NCBI GenBank assembly: GCA_949317995.1 | Contig: OX439050.1 | Location: forward strand, 23,447,839-23,511,838 | Direction of reading: 5' to 3' | Length of the DNA: 64,000 nucleotides | Origin: Acholoe squamosa | Lineage: Eukaryota > Annelida > Polychaeta > Phyllodocida > Polynoidae | Shown here: one piece after another, positions 12,373 through 25,256 of the stretch | Numbering within the stretch: the stretch's first letter is position 1 | Layout of the letters: each line of letters begins with the position of its first letter | Notes under the pieces: model-generated | Databases searched by the model: none | Told to the model about the DNA's origin: nothing | What the model saw: the letters and a program-made list of their open reading frames with translations, nothing else | Made by a program: the position numbers and the translations under genes

Positions 12373-14687
12373 TACCATTGGATTGAGAATTTTCCAGTCA
12401 GAGTCTGCATGACTAACCTGAGAGTCTTTTTTTAATTGACCTCTAAGTGTGGGCACCATTGTTAATCATTTTTGTTCAAATGATATTCAATTATTTGTCA
12501 GCTGTGCACTGATTTAAAATCTTTATTTTTACTTTATTTCACTTTGTGTCATTTACTATGACATTGTGCTTGAAAGAAGTTGTATTTAAGTTTATCTTAT
12601 GCTAATGAGTTGTTAGATTTGAAAAAAGAAAAAAAGCAAGGTTAATTCTTGTAGAGTATTTTATAACTGCTCAACAACTATTATATAATGCACCATGCAG
12701 CATTTACACAGAGAAAGCCATGTAGAATATTACTATGTATGTGTACGCGAATATCTAAGTAATAGGAAAGCTTCATTATTTGAATTGTTTCTGACTCTAA
12801 TGTCATAATTTGTCACTTTAATGTAGTCGATATGCTATACGTGCCATTTGAATCATAGCTATAAAATAGTGTGACATACACATGTCAGGATTTTCCTATT
12901 GAGGGCCATCTCATGGTAAAACTAACCTGACAATATTTAATAAAGCTTTAAGTCCTTTAAAAATACAAGTTAGAAGTATGCCTACAGTAAAAGCTTGCTC
13001 TCACCCTGGATCGTTGATGACCGAGACTAGTACCGACTGCCGGTGTCTCATCACCACATTATAGATACTGTTACCAGCAGTTTACATCTATGTTTACAAT
13101 ATTGTTGTAGTTGAAACATTTGCTTCCATCCACTTCCTCAGATTTCATTCAACAAACTGTGATTAACAAAAGGATATCTAGAGTTACAAAACAGAAATGA
13201 TACTGTTGAGTAGCATTAGTATAATATAATTGTTGACATTTTTTTATCTTAGGAATATTTTTACATCTAGTCAGTGCAACCCCACTCCAACGATCCTCAC
13301 CATGCATTGTTTTTATTACATATATCAATATATAGAAGCAGAATACATTCTTGACTATGAGAGAAGATAAGCTTGCTATCATATATAGTCCCTGGAAGAA
13401 AAGCTTCCAAGACCATATATAGATTGTAATCAAAGAACTGTGACCATAGGGGGATTCTCTGTAATCTTCTGCCATAATGATTTGCAAGATATCAAGTAGC
13501 CACATAATAGGTAATGTGCATGTTTGATTATCAAAAGTTACGTCGATATTACCAATATATATTACACGCTAGCCACTGAACAAAACTGTAATGTTAGGAA
13601 CATTAGTTATTAGGAGGACATCGTTTGAACTATGTTTAGTCGCTGCTGCATGAAACACATTAAGAGTTCGGTTGTAATGTTGATATTTCAATGAAGTAGC
13701 TGATGAGAAAAACATTTGTTATAGTCTCTGTGATATATGTTTTTAATATATGTATTGTTATACTTATTGGGCAAAATGATGCATATCAGGGAAGCTCTTT
13801 AATTTATGGTATTTATCATATTAGACATTACCATTCCAATATGTGGGTCATCCTGAATTCTTAGACAGAGGCGGATATTGAGACCAATTTTGATATACTT
13901 CATTAACTGAAAAAGTACAGATGGACCACATAGCTAAATTAAGATGCACATTTATGCTCAATTGAATCCGCTTGCAAATACTGTTAAAACTTCCTTTTAT
14001 TGTTGTCATTCATAGCCTGAATATCTGTACACTCATTAATGCAGTACATTTCTAATGCTCCATAATGTGAATGAACATGTTGATATGTGTAGCTGGGATA
14101 TCCCTTAAACAAATTAAATATTTGTTCATATTAGACCCTTTACAGTGAAGGAATACACAATCAAGTGCACACATTTTATGTTGTCAATAAATCCTAATTG
14201 ATGCACACACTTACAATGAAATGTCGTTGATTGATACTGAGTATGGACCTGTGTTCATGAATAAAACAACTACTTCAATATATAAATAGTTCTATTTCTG
14301 TGTGTTATTTGCATTACAGACAACTACAACCAAACTTTTTCTTTGTGTTATCTTATTTTGATTTTCTAACACCATTATTTCCTCTGATATTTTTTATTTG
14401 TTTTCCTTAATGACTACTATAAGTGGAACAATGAAGGTTAGAATATTTCTTTTTCTTTGGTCAAGATTGTGCATTCAAAAAGACATTATTTGGGAACTTC
14501 TAGACCTAATAATTATTAGTATACTGTCGCATTGTCTTCTTGCATGGTACATCTAATGTCTTGCTGCTTTTTACTCTAATCTATGCATTGTATACTTCAT
14601 TTCAGTGACAAAATAATACTTTAATGAGGTGACAGTTTATTCTCAAAATGAAAAAAAGGATGCAATGATATAGAATACAATATAATG
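12373..14687 (+). other. CEP104 3' UTR and intergenic DNA
   Basis: AT-rich, without a convincing ORF. A poly(A) signal AATAAA at 12,939-12,944 is the likely CEP104 transcript end. The rest shows no structure that I can name. Confidence 0.5.
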
Positions 14688-14830
14688 GTAAAGGTGAACG
14701 ATGAGCAGTTTGAGCTGACCGTTTCTTCACGAGCGTGTCCTGCCCTTTCCGCCGGTAGGCCGAGTGCGGAGCGGGCAGGACACGCAAGTGAAGAAACAGG
14801 AAGCTCAAATTGCTCAGAGTTCATCTTTAC
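14688..14830. repeat. Large imperfect inverted repeat (hairpin, about 60-bp arms)
   Basis: The left arm starts gtaaaggtgaacgatgagca and the right arm ends with its near complement. The most GC-rich part is gggcaggacacgc against gcgtgtcctgccc. The loop is about 25 bp. RNA from either strand would form a long hairpin. It could be a foldback transposon or a hairpin-RNA gene. Confidence 0.7.
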
Positions 14831-14959
14831 ATTTATGTCAAGGTGTTTGGGTTGATAATTAATCAATATTTCATCAATAAGATTGAAATTGAACCCTTAT
14901 TTACCCATCGTCTTCACGAAATCCTGACCACCGCCATATCGGATGTTTACGTTTCAAAA

Positions 14960-15012
14960 GGGCTGCGCATGCGCGGTGGGCGTATGACGTCATCGTGCGG
15001 ATTTGGCGCCGG
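14960..15012. promoter_or_regulatory. Promoter-like cluster: NRF1, CRE and E2F-type sites
   Basis: Within about 50 bp lie tgcgcatgcgc (14,964-14,974; NRF-1-like palindrome), tgacgtca (14,985-14,992; full CRE) and tttggcgcc (15,002-15,010; E2F-like), all in a local GC-rich island. It lies about 2.1 kb upstream of the TBCA coding start and is the best candidate for its promoter and 5' exon. The role is inferred from motifs only. Confidence 0.45.
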
Positions 15013-15589
15013 TTATTCAATGCAGGGGTACAATATGCGGTCTCAGTGCATTGTCAATGGGGCATCGATATTCACCTTGACATAAATACTTTTATTTTCA
15101 AGATAAGTTTAACATTCTCTGACAAAATGGTTGTTCTCAGTGAACACACCTTCACACTAAACTTGACCCTATTTGCATTAAAGGAGCTCTGAACTGGCGA
15201 TGTCGATGTCGTCAGCGGAATTAGCTTCTCAATTCAGAGTGCCTTTAAGGATGGTCATGGGCTAAGCTCGAGTTTTACATCCACTGCTGTAATGAAAATC
15301 TAGCAAAAATTGAAATTACCACCAGACTTTCATACAAAATACAGGGTTTAGAAGACATGGTTATCCTTCACTGATACAGTCCTCCCTCTATTGCAAACTT
15401 CTTCGGGACAATCTGAAATTTGTTATTAGAGGGGTGGTCGCACTAGGGGGGAGTTTACACATTACATTACATGGAGGATCTGATAAAATAAAAAGGTTTG
15501 TTAAAGAAAATGCAGTAAGAAAAATGTATGTAGTATTGAAGGCTCAAAAAGTAGGGTTGGTAGGTGAATTTTCTTTTTGGAGGATGACG

Positions 15590-15890
15590 AAGTCCTGTCA
15601 CAGACCCTGGTGTACCTCAGGTCTCCCTGATGCCAGTACCCACACAGAGCAACATGGTGGGGGAGGGGGGGGGGGTGAAGAAGTCCTCTCACAGGTCGTG
15701 GCGTCTCTCAGATCTTAACCACGCCAGTACCCACACAGGGGAATGGGTTGGGGTAGGGAGGCAGGGGTAGGCAGTGAAGAAGTCCTGACACAGTCACTGG
15801 CGTCTCTCAGCTATTTACCAGGCCAGCACTTTCACAGAGGAACGGCATGGCCAGGCCGGGGGGGGGGGGGGGGTATGAAGACGTCCAGTA
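15590..15890. repeat. Three degenerate tandem units of about 100 bp
   Basis: Each unit carries gaagtcct, a cacag...tggcgtctctcag-like phrase, a ccagnaccca(c)acag-like phrase and a G-homopolymer of 8-17 bases. The units are diverged, so this is an old minisatellite. A G-run of this length may also carry sequencing-length errors. Confidence 0.55.
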
Positions 15891-16337
15891 CAGACATAAC
15901 ATTCTATGCCATTGGAACGGTTCTGTGTAATATTTCAAATTCAAATTTCTCAATTCAATTCAGAGATCCTGGACTGCTTTGGATTTCTACCACGCATCAT
16001 TCTTTTTTTTACTATAGAAATGGATTCAGGGAAGGATAAATTGGGATATGACAAGTTATCAGGTTCATTATGACAGTATTAATACTGTATTATATAAATA
16101 TTAGGCCCATGATTAGGGAGAACAATGGATTAAGGTGCACTGTAAAGTAAACTTGCAACTCATCTACTAACCTAGCACAGTGGTCACATTAGAGGGAGAA
16201 AAATGACTTTTGGGACTGAAATTTTAGTGGTCGCACGGTGAGGTGGTCGCATTGGAGCAATTATTTTATATCAAAACAAAGAGGAAATTGATTCAGTCGT
16301 TTCAAAGATGGCCGTAATAGTAGTAAGGTGGTAGTAA

Positions 16338-16632
16338 GGGAGTGGTCATTATTTATCAACAGGGGGGGGGGTGGGTTTGGGGGGGGCATACAATTTTCAG
16401 ACCCCTCTTGAGGGGGGACTATAAAAAGTCACCCTCTTTTTAGCAAAAAAATCCTGCGCACTACCATAGTTCAAAGAGGGGTGCGAAAATTCTCCGCGCC
16501 TCCGGCGCAGGGGGGCACAAAAGATTTTAACTGCTATCAAGAGGGGGGGGGCGTAAAAAACTATAGAATAAAGATTTTAGAAAGTGAATGAAAAGCCACC
16601 CCCCTCCTATTTTTATTATATGACCACCACCT
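16338..16632. mobile_element. MITE-like element with agtggtcatta termini
   Basis: Begins ggagtggtcattatttatca and ends ttattatatgaccaccac, with several G- and C-rich runs between. Similar ends recur at 22,221 (same strand), 22,852 (same strand) and 23,410-23,428 (complement), so this is a dispersed family. Confidence 0.5.
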
Positions 16633-17149
16633 AAGATTGGCAGCTAGCCTGGTGTTGAAAGTAATATTCTGCATTGAGATAGGTGCTATAAGGCACACTG
16701 TAAAAAATGACTGTTGAATCTACCAGTGATCCTTGCAAAACTGAACAGTGAACCACCGTAATTATACAACAGGGAGCCAGTATAGCTTTTACAAGAAGCT
16801 CTAAGTGGCAGTGCGGTGGTACAAGAAATCTCTGTGAAAATAATGATGGATCTCTGTGAAAATAACGATGGATCTCTGGCAACTTTGGGACGAGAGATCC
16901 TTCGTTATTACGACATTTTTTTTACAGTACATACCTGGATCTCAATTTCAATTAAATTAAAAGTGCTAAGCATATCACATTTAAAGTGCTGCCTGAGTTG
17001 AGGCTAATCCCGTACAGTGCAAAGTGGGTTCGTTTTACACATGTATAAGCCATGTACGTGAGATAAGTGTGATGAGACAATGATTTAACATCTTACTCTG
17101 TATAAAAGTTTGGGAACATTGAGGAAAACTTTCATATTTTTTAGTCTCA

Positions 17150-18270
17150 ATGAAAAGCAATGCTGATAGAACGAAACAGCTTCGAATCAAGACCGGAGTT
17201 CTCAAAAGGATAGCGAAGGAGAAAGAGCTTTATGAGGATGAGGTGGTCACCAATGAAAACCTGTTACAGGACATGTACGAGGAAGTCCAGACTGAATCAG
17301 TAATTCGGGTAAGGATTGGATGCCTACTTTGGTAAAAAAAAAAAGAAATGTAAAAAGAACGTCTTTTTTTTGTATTTTCCTAACGCTTTTTCAACATCAA
17401 AATCTCCGTGTTCACTAAAGAAAACCCCTGTTTTTATGTACCAAAGAAACATTTTTACATCTTTTATAGTTTTTTTTTTTTATTATCCATACCTATTTCA
17501 AACCTCAAACCCTGGTTTAGTTAATGTAGATATAGTTGAAATAATTATTTTCTATAGGCGTAATGTACATTATAATTGTGATGATATTGATAATCTAAGG
17601 CCCAACACATATCTGTTCAAATCAATTAAATGTTGTTCAAAACAGCATCCAGAGTTTCAAATATTCCTTTTACAATAGAAACAACAGGAGTTGGTTGACA
17701 CATCCAAGGCAAAGGTGGCTGACGGGATTCGCAAACTGAAGAAGTCGTACAGGTGGGAATTTACTGGCAAAATATTTTTTTTGAAGCAACCTCAGTCATA
17801 AAGTTTTATTTAGGCCCGTGACCGATATCTACCTTTGATCCTTTGAGATCATTGTTAAATCGCAATAATAATATGATTCATTATAATTGGTGATTATCAC
17901 TAGACTGCACCATTTTGTCTTTATACATACGGACTTCTCCATCCCATCTTAAAGGATCTATATCCCCTCCTTTCTGTACCCTCTATTGTGTGTCTAGTGC
18001 CCATATGGACATGTTTGTCTGTGGGGCTGATGTCTCTTGTAGTTCTCTTGTCATGAACATGACATTGGCATTGAACAACTATTGCTCATTGTTGAATGGT
18101 TGTCAGTCAATTCACATTTCACGTAATAATATTTAATTTTCAGAGACCTTGAGGAGACGGTGGAGCTGGAGAATATGGTCACTGCTGAGAAAAGTATACT
18201 TGAAACCAAGGAGTATCGAGAGGCTATAGAATTGCTCTCTGAAGTGAAGAATAAATTAGAGGAAGATTAA
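17150..18270 (+). CDS. TBCA: Tubulin-specific chaperone A (tubulin folding cofactor A)
   Basis: Coding exons 17150-17308, 17679-17752 and 18144-18270 join in phase through GT-AG introns and give 119 residues, close to the usual length of about 108 for cofactor A. The protein is all-helical. The segment LRIKTGVLKRIAKEKELYEDE matches the family signature (IKTGVVKRL-KEK-YE in vertebrates), and the C terminus keeps the YREA motif. TBCA captures beta-tubulin released from the CCT chaperonin. The ATG at 17,150 follows a good acceptor (ttttttag at 17,137-17,144), so there is an upstream exon. If that exon is coding, the true N terminus differs by a few residues. Confidence 0.9.
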
Positions 18271-20025
18271 CTCTCTGCAGGCTCAAACTGACACATCAAA
18301 TTTTAAAGAGTGATTTGACTTAAGCCGTGAGTAGCACACATGGGATGATCTGTAGTATATGTATGTTTATCAGCATATATGCACAAATAAATCACATTTA
18401 GGGCTAAAAACAAGATTCTTGATGTAATTGTTGGCTATAGACCCTAATTTCGATTTTAGACGTCTCAATATTGTCTTATATTCTGAAACGATATTTGGAG
18501 TGTCTGACTAAAGAGGTACTATATAGGCCTCAGTATGGACATCCAGTGGGTCGGGCATTGCTTGATCTGACACCTGGCAAAACTAATAAGCACTGATAAG
18601 AACCAGCATGATGGGTACCATGTGTTACATAATGTACATAAAAAAAAGTCTGCACAGAATACATAACAGGGAATTATCTGATTGGTTGATAATGCATCCT
18701 AGGTCCCTTTACCAGGGTGAACCTCAATAAACACAATCAGTCTTCCAAGGTGTTATTTTGGTCAGGAGTAAGCACGTGCTCACTTAGGGCCAATGAGCAG
18801 CTCCAAACCAGAGGGAGGTAACCAATGAGTGTAATGTATAGTAACTGACAAACCAAATTTTGCAATAAAGTTAGCCTGTAAATTGTTGTATATATTATAT
18901 GTGTGGACTTCCTTTTCTTAGAATCCATATTCATTCAAAAATTTTCAACTTATATAACCAATCTATTTGATTTCAAATAATCTGCTACAGAACTGATATA
19001 ACTGTGGAGGCATATCTGCATGTGATCCCTGAAGTCGTATAGGATGACTTTAGCTTTGGGAATGAACATGATTTTTTTTTTACTATTTCATTAGAGACAT
19101 TTTTATGGTAAAGTATTGTTCATTTCCAGAAATATGTCAACCAAACTGGCAATATATGGGCATTTGTATCCGGCCCTATCCACTGAGGTTGACCGTGTTT
19201 TGCAGGTAGGCCAGGTGACCAAGAACCACCCCCTCCTTTTTTTTTTTTTTTCCTTTTTTTTTTTTAGCCTCAGAATGGTTTGGTGCCTTCACGGCCCACC
19301 TGAGTTGTTATGGGAACCAGGAGGTGGGGCGGGGGGAGGCATCTGGGGTGGGAATGGTCTGGAGTCCTTGGTTGTGGCCTATGGTCAGTTGTGGTCGCCC
19401 ACACTAGATCTAGACCCCCAGCCTCGGCTCGTGTGTCTGGTCACACGGTAGAGGGAGCCTGAGAATGACGCAATATGTTATAATGCCTCCCCCCCCCCCC
19501 ATCACAAAGCCTCCGCCAGCGCATTTTCATTCCAGATCAACTATCGTCGGGCTGTAGGGTGCGAGATTGTAAGACCCCCCACAGCGCTATCAATAATAAG
19601 GTGTGTGGGTAGGGTATAGGGTGACCAGTGGAATAATGGGTAGGGAGGAAGGTAGGTGGCGAGGTCTTGGTCCACAGGATTCCCGGGGGGGAGGGGGTAT
19701 GTGAAAGAAGGAATCCGGCCACAAAGTTGGGCCCATGCGATTGGAAGTATTTAGAAACCAAGGGGTGTTGAGAATAGAATATGGAAATCTATCAGAAAAA
19801 AAGAGAAAGAATTGACTTAACCTTTTTTACCAGAAAACAGGGTTTTGGGACAGACAAACTCACCATAGTTTTGCCATAGAGAGTGGTCTAGACTGCTGGT
19901 CAAGTTTCTGTGATGTGGGGAGGGCCCTGCATGTGTGTGCACCCTGAGCAGCCACTGTAGTGAGTGGGGCCTACCTGTGCTATAGTAAAGGTATGTGATC
20001 ATACAGTAGAAGTTGCTGTAATCTA

Positions 20026-20755
20026 AAATACAGCAAGTTTTGCTGTATAAGTCTCAACTTTGTTGCTGTAAATACAACATTACAGCAAGTGTTGCTGTAG
20101 ATATAATCTCATATATTTGCTGTAGCCCCAAATACAGCAACACCCACTGTTCAGTTACTGAGTGTTTTGCTGTAGATGCAGGTTTACTGCAAGTACTGCT
20201 GTAGACATTGTGGTTCTGTGATTTGGCACCAGGTAGCCTTAGTATCACTTTGTCAATTCTGTCACACACACCTTTCCTGTGGCTTGGAAGTAAATATGAG
20301 TATGGACACCAAGCTTCCTAGTGTATCAGCTAAAGTGCCGGTTGTAAAGATAATGCAATACACCACACTTGCCTGTTGTGACTCGGGTGTGATACTCAAT
20401 GGCTAGTTTTACACCCATTTTGTCATAAATGATGCTACATAGCTGGCTATCATGATGGCCCAACTACATATCTCTACTTGGTCAGCCCAACCAAAATGCA
20501 ATGACCAAAACATTACAATCTTCTGTAGATTTACAGCAAATTACAATCTACTGTGTATTTACAGCAAATTCTACTGGAACAATTGCTGCCAGCAACTTTT
20601 GCTGTTGAACAACAGTAGTATGATTTACAGTAGAAGTTACTGTAGTTCAACAGGAGATGTTGCTGTACCTTTACAGCAAGTCAGTTGCTGTAGACCTACA
20701 GCAAAATCTACTGGAACAATTGTTGCTAGCAACTTTTGCTGTAGATGTACAGCAT
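20026..20755. repeat. Field of ttgctgta / tacagcaa inverted repeats
   Basis: More than a dozen copies of ttgctgta and its complement tacagcaa occur in about 730 bp, often as pairs such as ttgctgtagatgtacagca that would fold into short hairpins. Spacing is irregular, so it is not a simple satellite. Confidence 0.65.
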
Positions 20756-22464
20756 TAACTATTTATACACACAGTGCAGTATTTGTGGACACAGGGGGTA
20801 TCAATCTTATTTTAAAATGCTGGGGTTTCTATTCCAATCTTTTTGAGCTCTGAACAGAAGATTGTTGAGTGACATAACATTCAAATGTATCCTGCTGCAT
20901 TTCCATTTTCCTAGGCAATAAGGGCACTTCTTGTGGCAGATTCTGCTGTAGTTATACTGTTTTGGTCTGATCAAAATGCAACACAGATGATAATGTAGCC
21001 CTATATCATACTAGTTCTATGCAATCAGTGCTGGATTGATTTGCATGGTTTAGCCCAGCATCATACCCAAGTCTGGATAAGGAGTTTTGGGGGAGCTATC
21101 CATTTCCACTACCAAAGTGCATGCCTCCCCAGGCAGCTCAAAGTAGTCAGTTCTCACTTACTCATTCATATAAAACCATGGTTTTACTACTATAAACCTT
21201 TTGAACATTGGCATGTATATGTAGTATGAAACCATACCTTCGCCTTTGGTATACATCTTCATGTTGTTTATTGAAGGTAAATGCCCATAAATGGAAGATT
21301 AGTCTGAGGAAAGAGGAAAATAGTTGTTTGTCTGTGCCCTGTCAGTGCGGACTGAACCCCTCATATTGCTTATATACTGCCTACACACAGCCAAAAGGCC
21401 CTTATCACGGTACTAGTCTGCTGGGTATACAATAGGCTATGGTATAGGCAAAGGTTCACGAGAATTGGGTATGATCGAGACCTCGTGAGATAACCCCAAT
21501 CATACCGAATTTCCATTTTTCATGACCATTTGGACGTGAGTGATCATCTCACGGGGTGTGAGATACGGAGCTGTAAGGTAAATACCTATGGGACATTGAT
21601 ATCCCACTGTTTCGAAAAATGAAATCAATAGAAGAGGTGCGAAATCCTTTGTTCTACATGTCCATAGTGCTGTCCACTGTGATAAAAGTGGTTGTATAAA
21701 CACTCATTTTCTCTCATCTTTCTCTGCATGTACCCCTGCCCTCCTATCTCTGTCATGTTCTTTACAGTCTCCCCATAGGACACCAACTGCTGCATAATTA
21801 TCTTTACAGTCTAAAGTCATTACTTTTGTCAACTGGTGCATATTCCCACAGCGTTAGACCATGCATGCTATTGATGTAGCATTATGTAATAGGTATAGGC
21901 CTAATACATACTAGTATCAGGAAACCGTGGTAAAATCAATAGAAGTATGTCAGAGCTGTTGGCGAGCCCCCAGACTGTGAGATCATTATATTAAATGTCA
22001 TCAATTTACCTTTCCTTTGCACCCCATTCTAGAACCCCCCCAGTTAACATTGTGGTGTGCATCACCCAATTCCTATGGTATATTGTGGTAATTTGATAAC
22101 CCTGGATGGCACCCAATATCAATGAATAATCCTCCTCCAGGGGATGTAATGTCACACAGCCTCTGTGTATCTTTACCTGCTGGGAACTGGTTAGCCCAAG
22201 CCTCTGTCGGCCTCGTCACTAAGGAGTGGTCATTATTTATCAAAGAGTGGCATAAAAATCTTCCACGCCTCTAGTGAAGGGGGGGGGGAGGGGAGGGCAC
22301 AAAAATTGTTGACTGCCGTCAAGGGGACCGTAAAGGAAATTTCGCCTGTGTGCACAAAAACTCACCACCTCATCGGGGACTTTCTGTATAGAAATATCAT
22401 AGAAACAAATACATTAGATTACATTTACCCTGCTACATCCCCAGCCACACCCATGTGGTGTGCA

Positions 22465-22624
22465 CAGGGACGTAGGAAAAGGGGGGGGGGGCAGGGGGGC
22501 CTGCTCCCCCCCCCCAATAATGAGGAGGTTCCCTATATAAGCCTATATAAAAAATATAGCAGGTCCCCCCAACCGAGACCCCTGGGCCCCCTCCCCCAAT
22601 AAAAAATTGCTTCCTACGCCCCTG
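22465..22624. mobile_element. hAT-like MITE with cagggacgtaggaa ends
   Basis: A 160-bp element with ends cagggacgtaggaa / ttcctacgcccctg and GC-rich runs inside. The flanks gtgtgca and ggtgcag suggest an imperfect 8-bp duplication. Confidence 0.6.
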
Positions 22625-23439
22625 GTGCAGATTACAACATAGATAACTGCTACTGACCATTATTTGCAAGTTATCCCCAAGTCCACTAAGTGTACCTTTA
22701 CTTATGTGACATATGCCAAAACATAGAGGACCTCCACTAGTGGTACCCACATCTGCCACCATCCGGCTGAGGGCGCAGTGTGCCCCTCAGGGCCCCATCT
22801 GCATCTGCCACCAAGCAGCCTATGAATAGTCTGCCTAGCCAGACAATAAGGGAGTGGTCATTATTCACAAACAGGAGGATGGTGGTGAGTTTTAGTGTGG
22901 ATGGTGATTTCTATACCACCCACTACCCCCAACAATACTCTGGTGCCCTGAGGTATAAACCCTCAGGGAACCACCATACAGGAAGTAGTATAGGAAGCAG
23001 CAAAGCATAGTGGTAGTTTACTATATTCCACTCCCACTATGCCCCTCTTCCACCTAATGGGAACTGGAAATACTACTCAATCTCCGAGCATAGGTTTTAT
23101 TTTTTTAGTCTGAAACATATGGTTGAAGAGTGTCAAGTTCAGGGACATTGTGGCAGTCACTAGTGCCTATATGGCACTAGGTACGAGTGTACCCTTGACC
23201 TGTTAGTACACTCGGTCGTTGTCGGCTAGAGTGTACCCCAACAATGGCAACCACTTTTTGGGGCCCTTTATGCCGAAGCCTCGGAAAATTTCCACATGCC
23301 TCTTTGATCTTTTTGCTAAAAAGAGGCCAATTTTTTTTACGCCACGCCCCCCCTTCTCAAGAGAGGTCAAAAGTTTCTACCCCTCCCCCTTAACCCCGCC
23401 CCGCTCGTTGATAAAATGACCACTCCATAGGCCCAGACA

Positions 23440-23711
23440 TTAAGGCACGTGGCTTTATTACCACGTGATGTGGCTAATGGGGGTATCAATGAATGGGGTA
23501 TGAGCCATCGGCCAATCAGAGACTAGTATCCAAGACCAATCCAGCTGCCATCTACTAGTACCCCCAGTTCAGCAGCAGCCCACGTACAGCGGCAGATACC
23601 ATTCAGCACAGACGCTCTCTACACACGGTCCTACCCACAGCCAGCTGTGATACACTTTCACGGATAGAATTCACTGTTATTCCTAGATCAAGCAGAGCAG
23701 GTATAAGCAAG
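23440..23711 (+). promoter_or_regulatory. Promoter and 5' UTR exon of the dehydrogenase gene
   Basis: Two E-boxes cacgtg (23,446-23,451 and 23,462-23,467) lie 10 bp apart in mirror arrangement in a locally GC-richer stretch. Further on, gcaaggtaagt gives a strong splice donor at 23,712, which would end a non-coding first exon spliced to the acceptor at 25,965. Transcription start is not determined. Confidence 0.4.
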
Positions 23712-23805
23712 GTAAGTGTGGATTCCTTTTCATCATTAGGCCCCAAAGAAATTGTAAGTTTCGGGTGACATGGCCCAAAAGGTTGAGATAGTTAGGTCGG
23801 ATTCG

Positions 23806-23837
23806 GTTTGTTGTTGTTGTTGTTGTTGTTGTTGTTT
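23806..23837. repeat. (GTT)n microsatellite
   Basis: About nine uninterrupted gtt units, followed by a ttct-rich tract. Confidence 0.85.
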
Positions 23838-25210
23838 TAATTTATGATTTTTCTTTTCTTCTTTCTTTTCTTTCTATCTTTCTGTCTTTCGTCATAAACA
23901 GACGTGTACAGTAGGGTAACTTGTACGATCCCGTGCTATTTAATATCAATATCTGAGTCACAGATAATTAATTTTATCTTTAGTACCAACCAAAATGCAT
24001 AAGCTTGGACAAAAATGGTGGATTCTTTACTTGGTCAAAAGAAGAATCTCAAAATGTTTAAAATATGAAATCAAGGTTAACATATACTGTGAAAAACATG
24101 AAAAAATGTGAAAATTTTCTTTTAAAAAAAACCCTCTTGTGCTGAGGTAGGTCGGGTGACTAGAAACCAAACTTCTTTATCGTTGGCCTAATGATGGTTA
24201 CGATATGCCATCTAGAAGTTTATATACAAATATGATTTAAGCAGTCGATTTAAGAAACCTGGTTGTGTAACAGTTTTCATCAGGCAACAACTTGGGAACA
24301 GTGAGAAAATTCCTCGAGTTCATAAGGTCAGCAGGTCATCATATCATGCACGGGGCTTGAACCTGACTCCAACGGCTTGGGGAGCAGGGTTGTATAACGA
24401 ACCCTCAATTGTTGTGATATTGGGTTTACATAATCGTAGTGAAAACTATTCTCATGGGTGGGCTTTATTTTGTCCATAGCCTTTGTAGTTACAAAACACT
24501 ACCCAGGAATGAGGGTTTCATCAATGGAGGCTTGTGGTCTCTGCCATGTATAAGATTTATCTTATATTTATTTGTTTGTATGCTCATTCATCTCAGCCTG
24601 TAAATCTGCCTTGCCATCAAAACTATATATACTGCATATCAAATTAATTTGTAGCAATAAGAGAAGTAAAGTTTCACCCTTTTATTGACATACCTACACC
24701 ACATGTTTTGCACCTGTGATTTGTCAATAAAACAATTTCAACCATTAAAAAGTGGAAGAAAAGTCGAAAACCCCAAAACTGGGACTATGTACGCGCCACA
24801 GTGTGGTAATGGGACACTGGTGAGGGAGATTTGTCCACGTACATGTATATGGCTCTGGAGGGGGGGGGGGGGTACCCATGTCACATGTCCATTTTAAGAA
24901 ATGCTCATTACCCTATGTCTCCTGTCATCTCTGAAAACATAATGATTATCATATTCCATGTCGAAATGTACCACTTCATATTTAATCATGTATCTTTGTC
25001 ATGTCACATTTTTGAATTATAACTATTGCCCACGATTTAAAGAAATGGCCATGTCACCACATCAAGAGAGCCCATGCCCCCTGTCGATTTTAGGATATCT
25101 ACCTCTCAATTCACTGAGGGCCCAGGTAATGTATAATGTAACCACAGTAAGCGAGTGCTTCTTTGATAGTATGAATTGTACTTATACTTGCCTGTTAGGT
25201 ACATGGCCAT

Positions 25211-25256
25211 GGACATCTTCGCACCGAGACCTGCAGGTCTCGGTGCGAAGATGTCC
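25211..25256. repeat. 46-bp perfect palindrome with no spacer
   Basis: Bases 25,211-25,233 are followed immediately by their exact reverse complement; the centre is gacctgcaggtc. It is GC-richer than its surroundings and lies in the first intron of the dehydrogenase gene. Confidence 0.9.

Larger units (their letters stand above)
18271..23430. other. Intergenic DNA between TBCA and the dehydrogenase gene
   Basis: No convincing gene. AATAAA motifs at about 18,386 and 18,727 may end TBCA transcripts. It holds T-, G- and C-homopolymers (19,235-19,262; 19,490-19,500), a ttgctgta/tacagcaa repeat field at 20,026-20,755, and several copies of the agtggtcatta MITE ends. Short ORFs look random. Confidence 0.5.

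Noticed and set aside
16338-16632. Pol III or RNA gene in the G-rich stretch
   Set aside because: Terminal inverted sequence and multiple dispersed copies fit a transposon better; no A/B boxes recognised.
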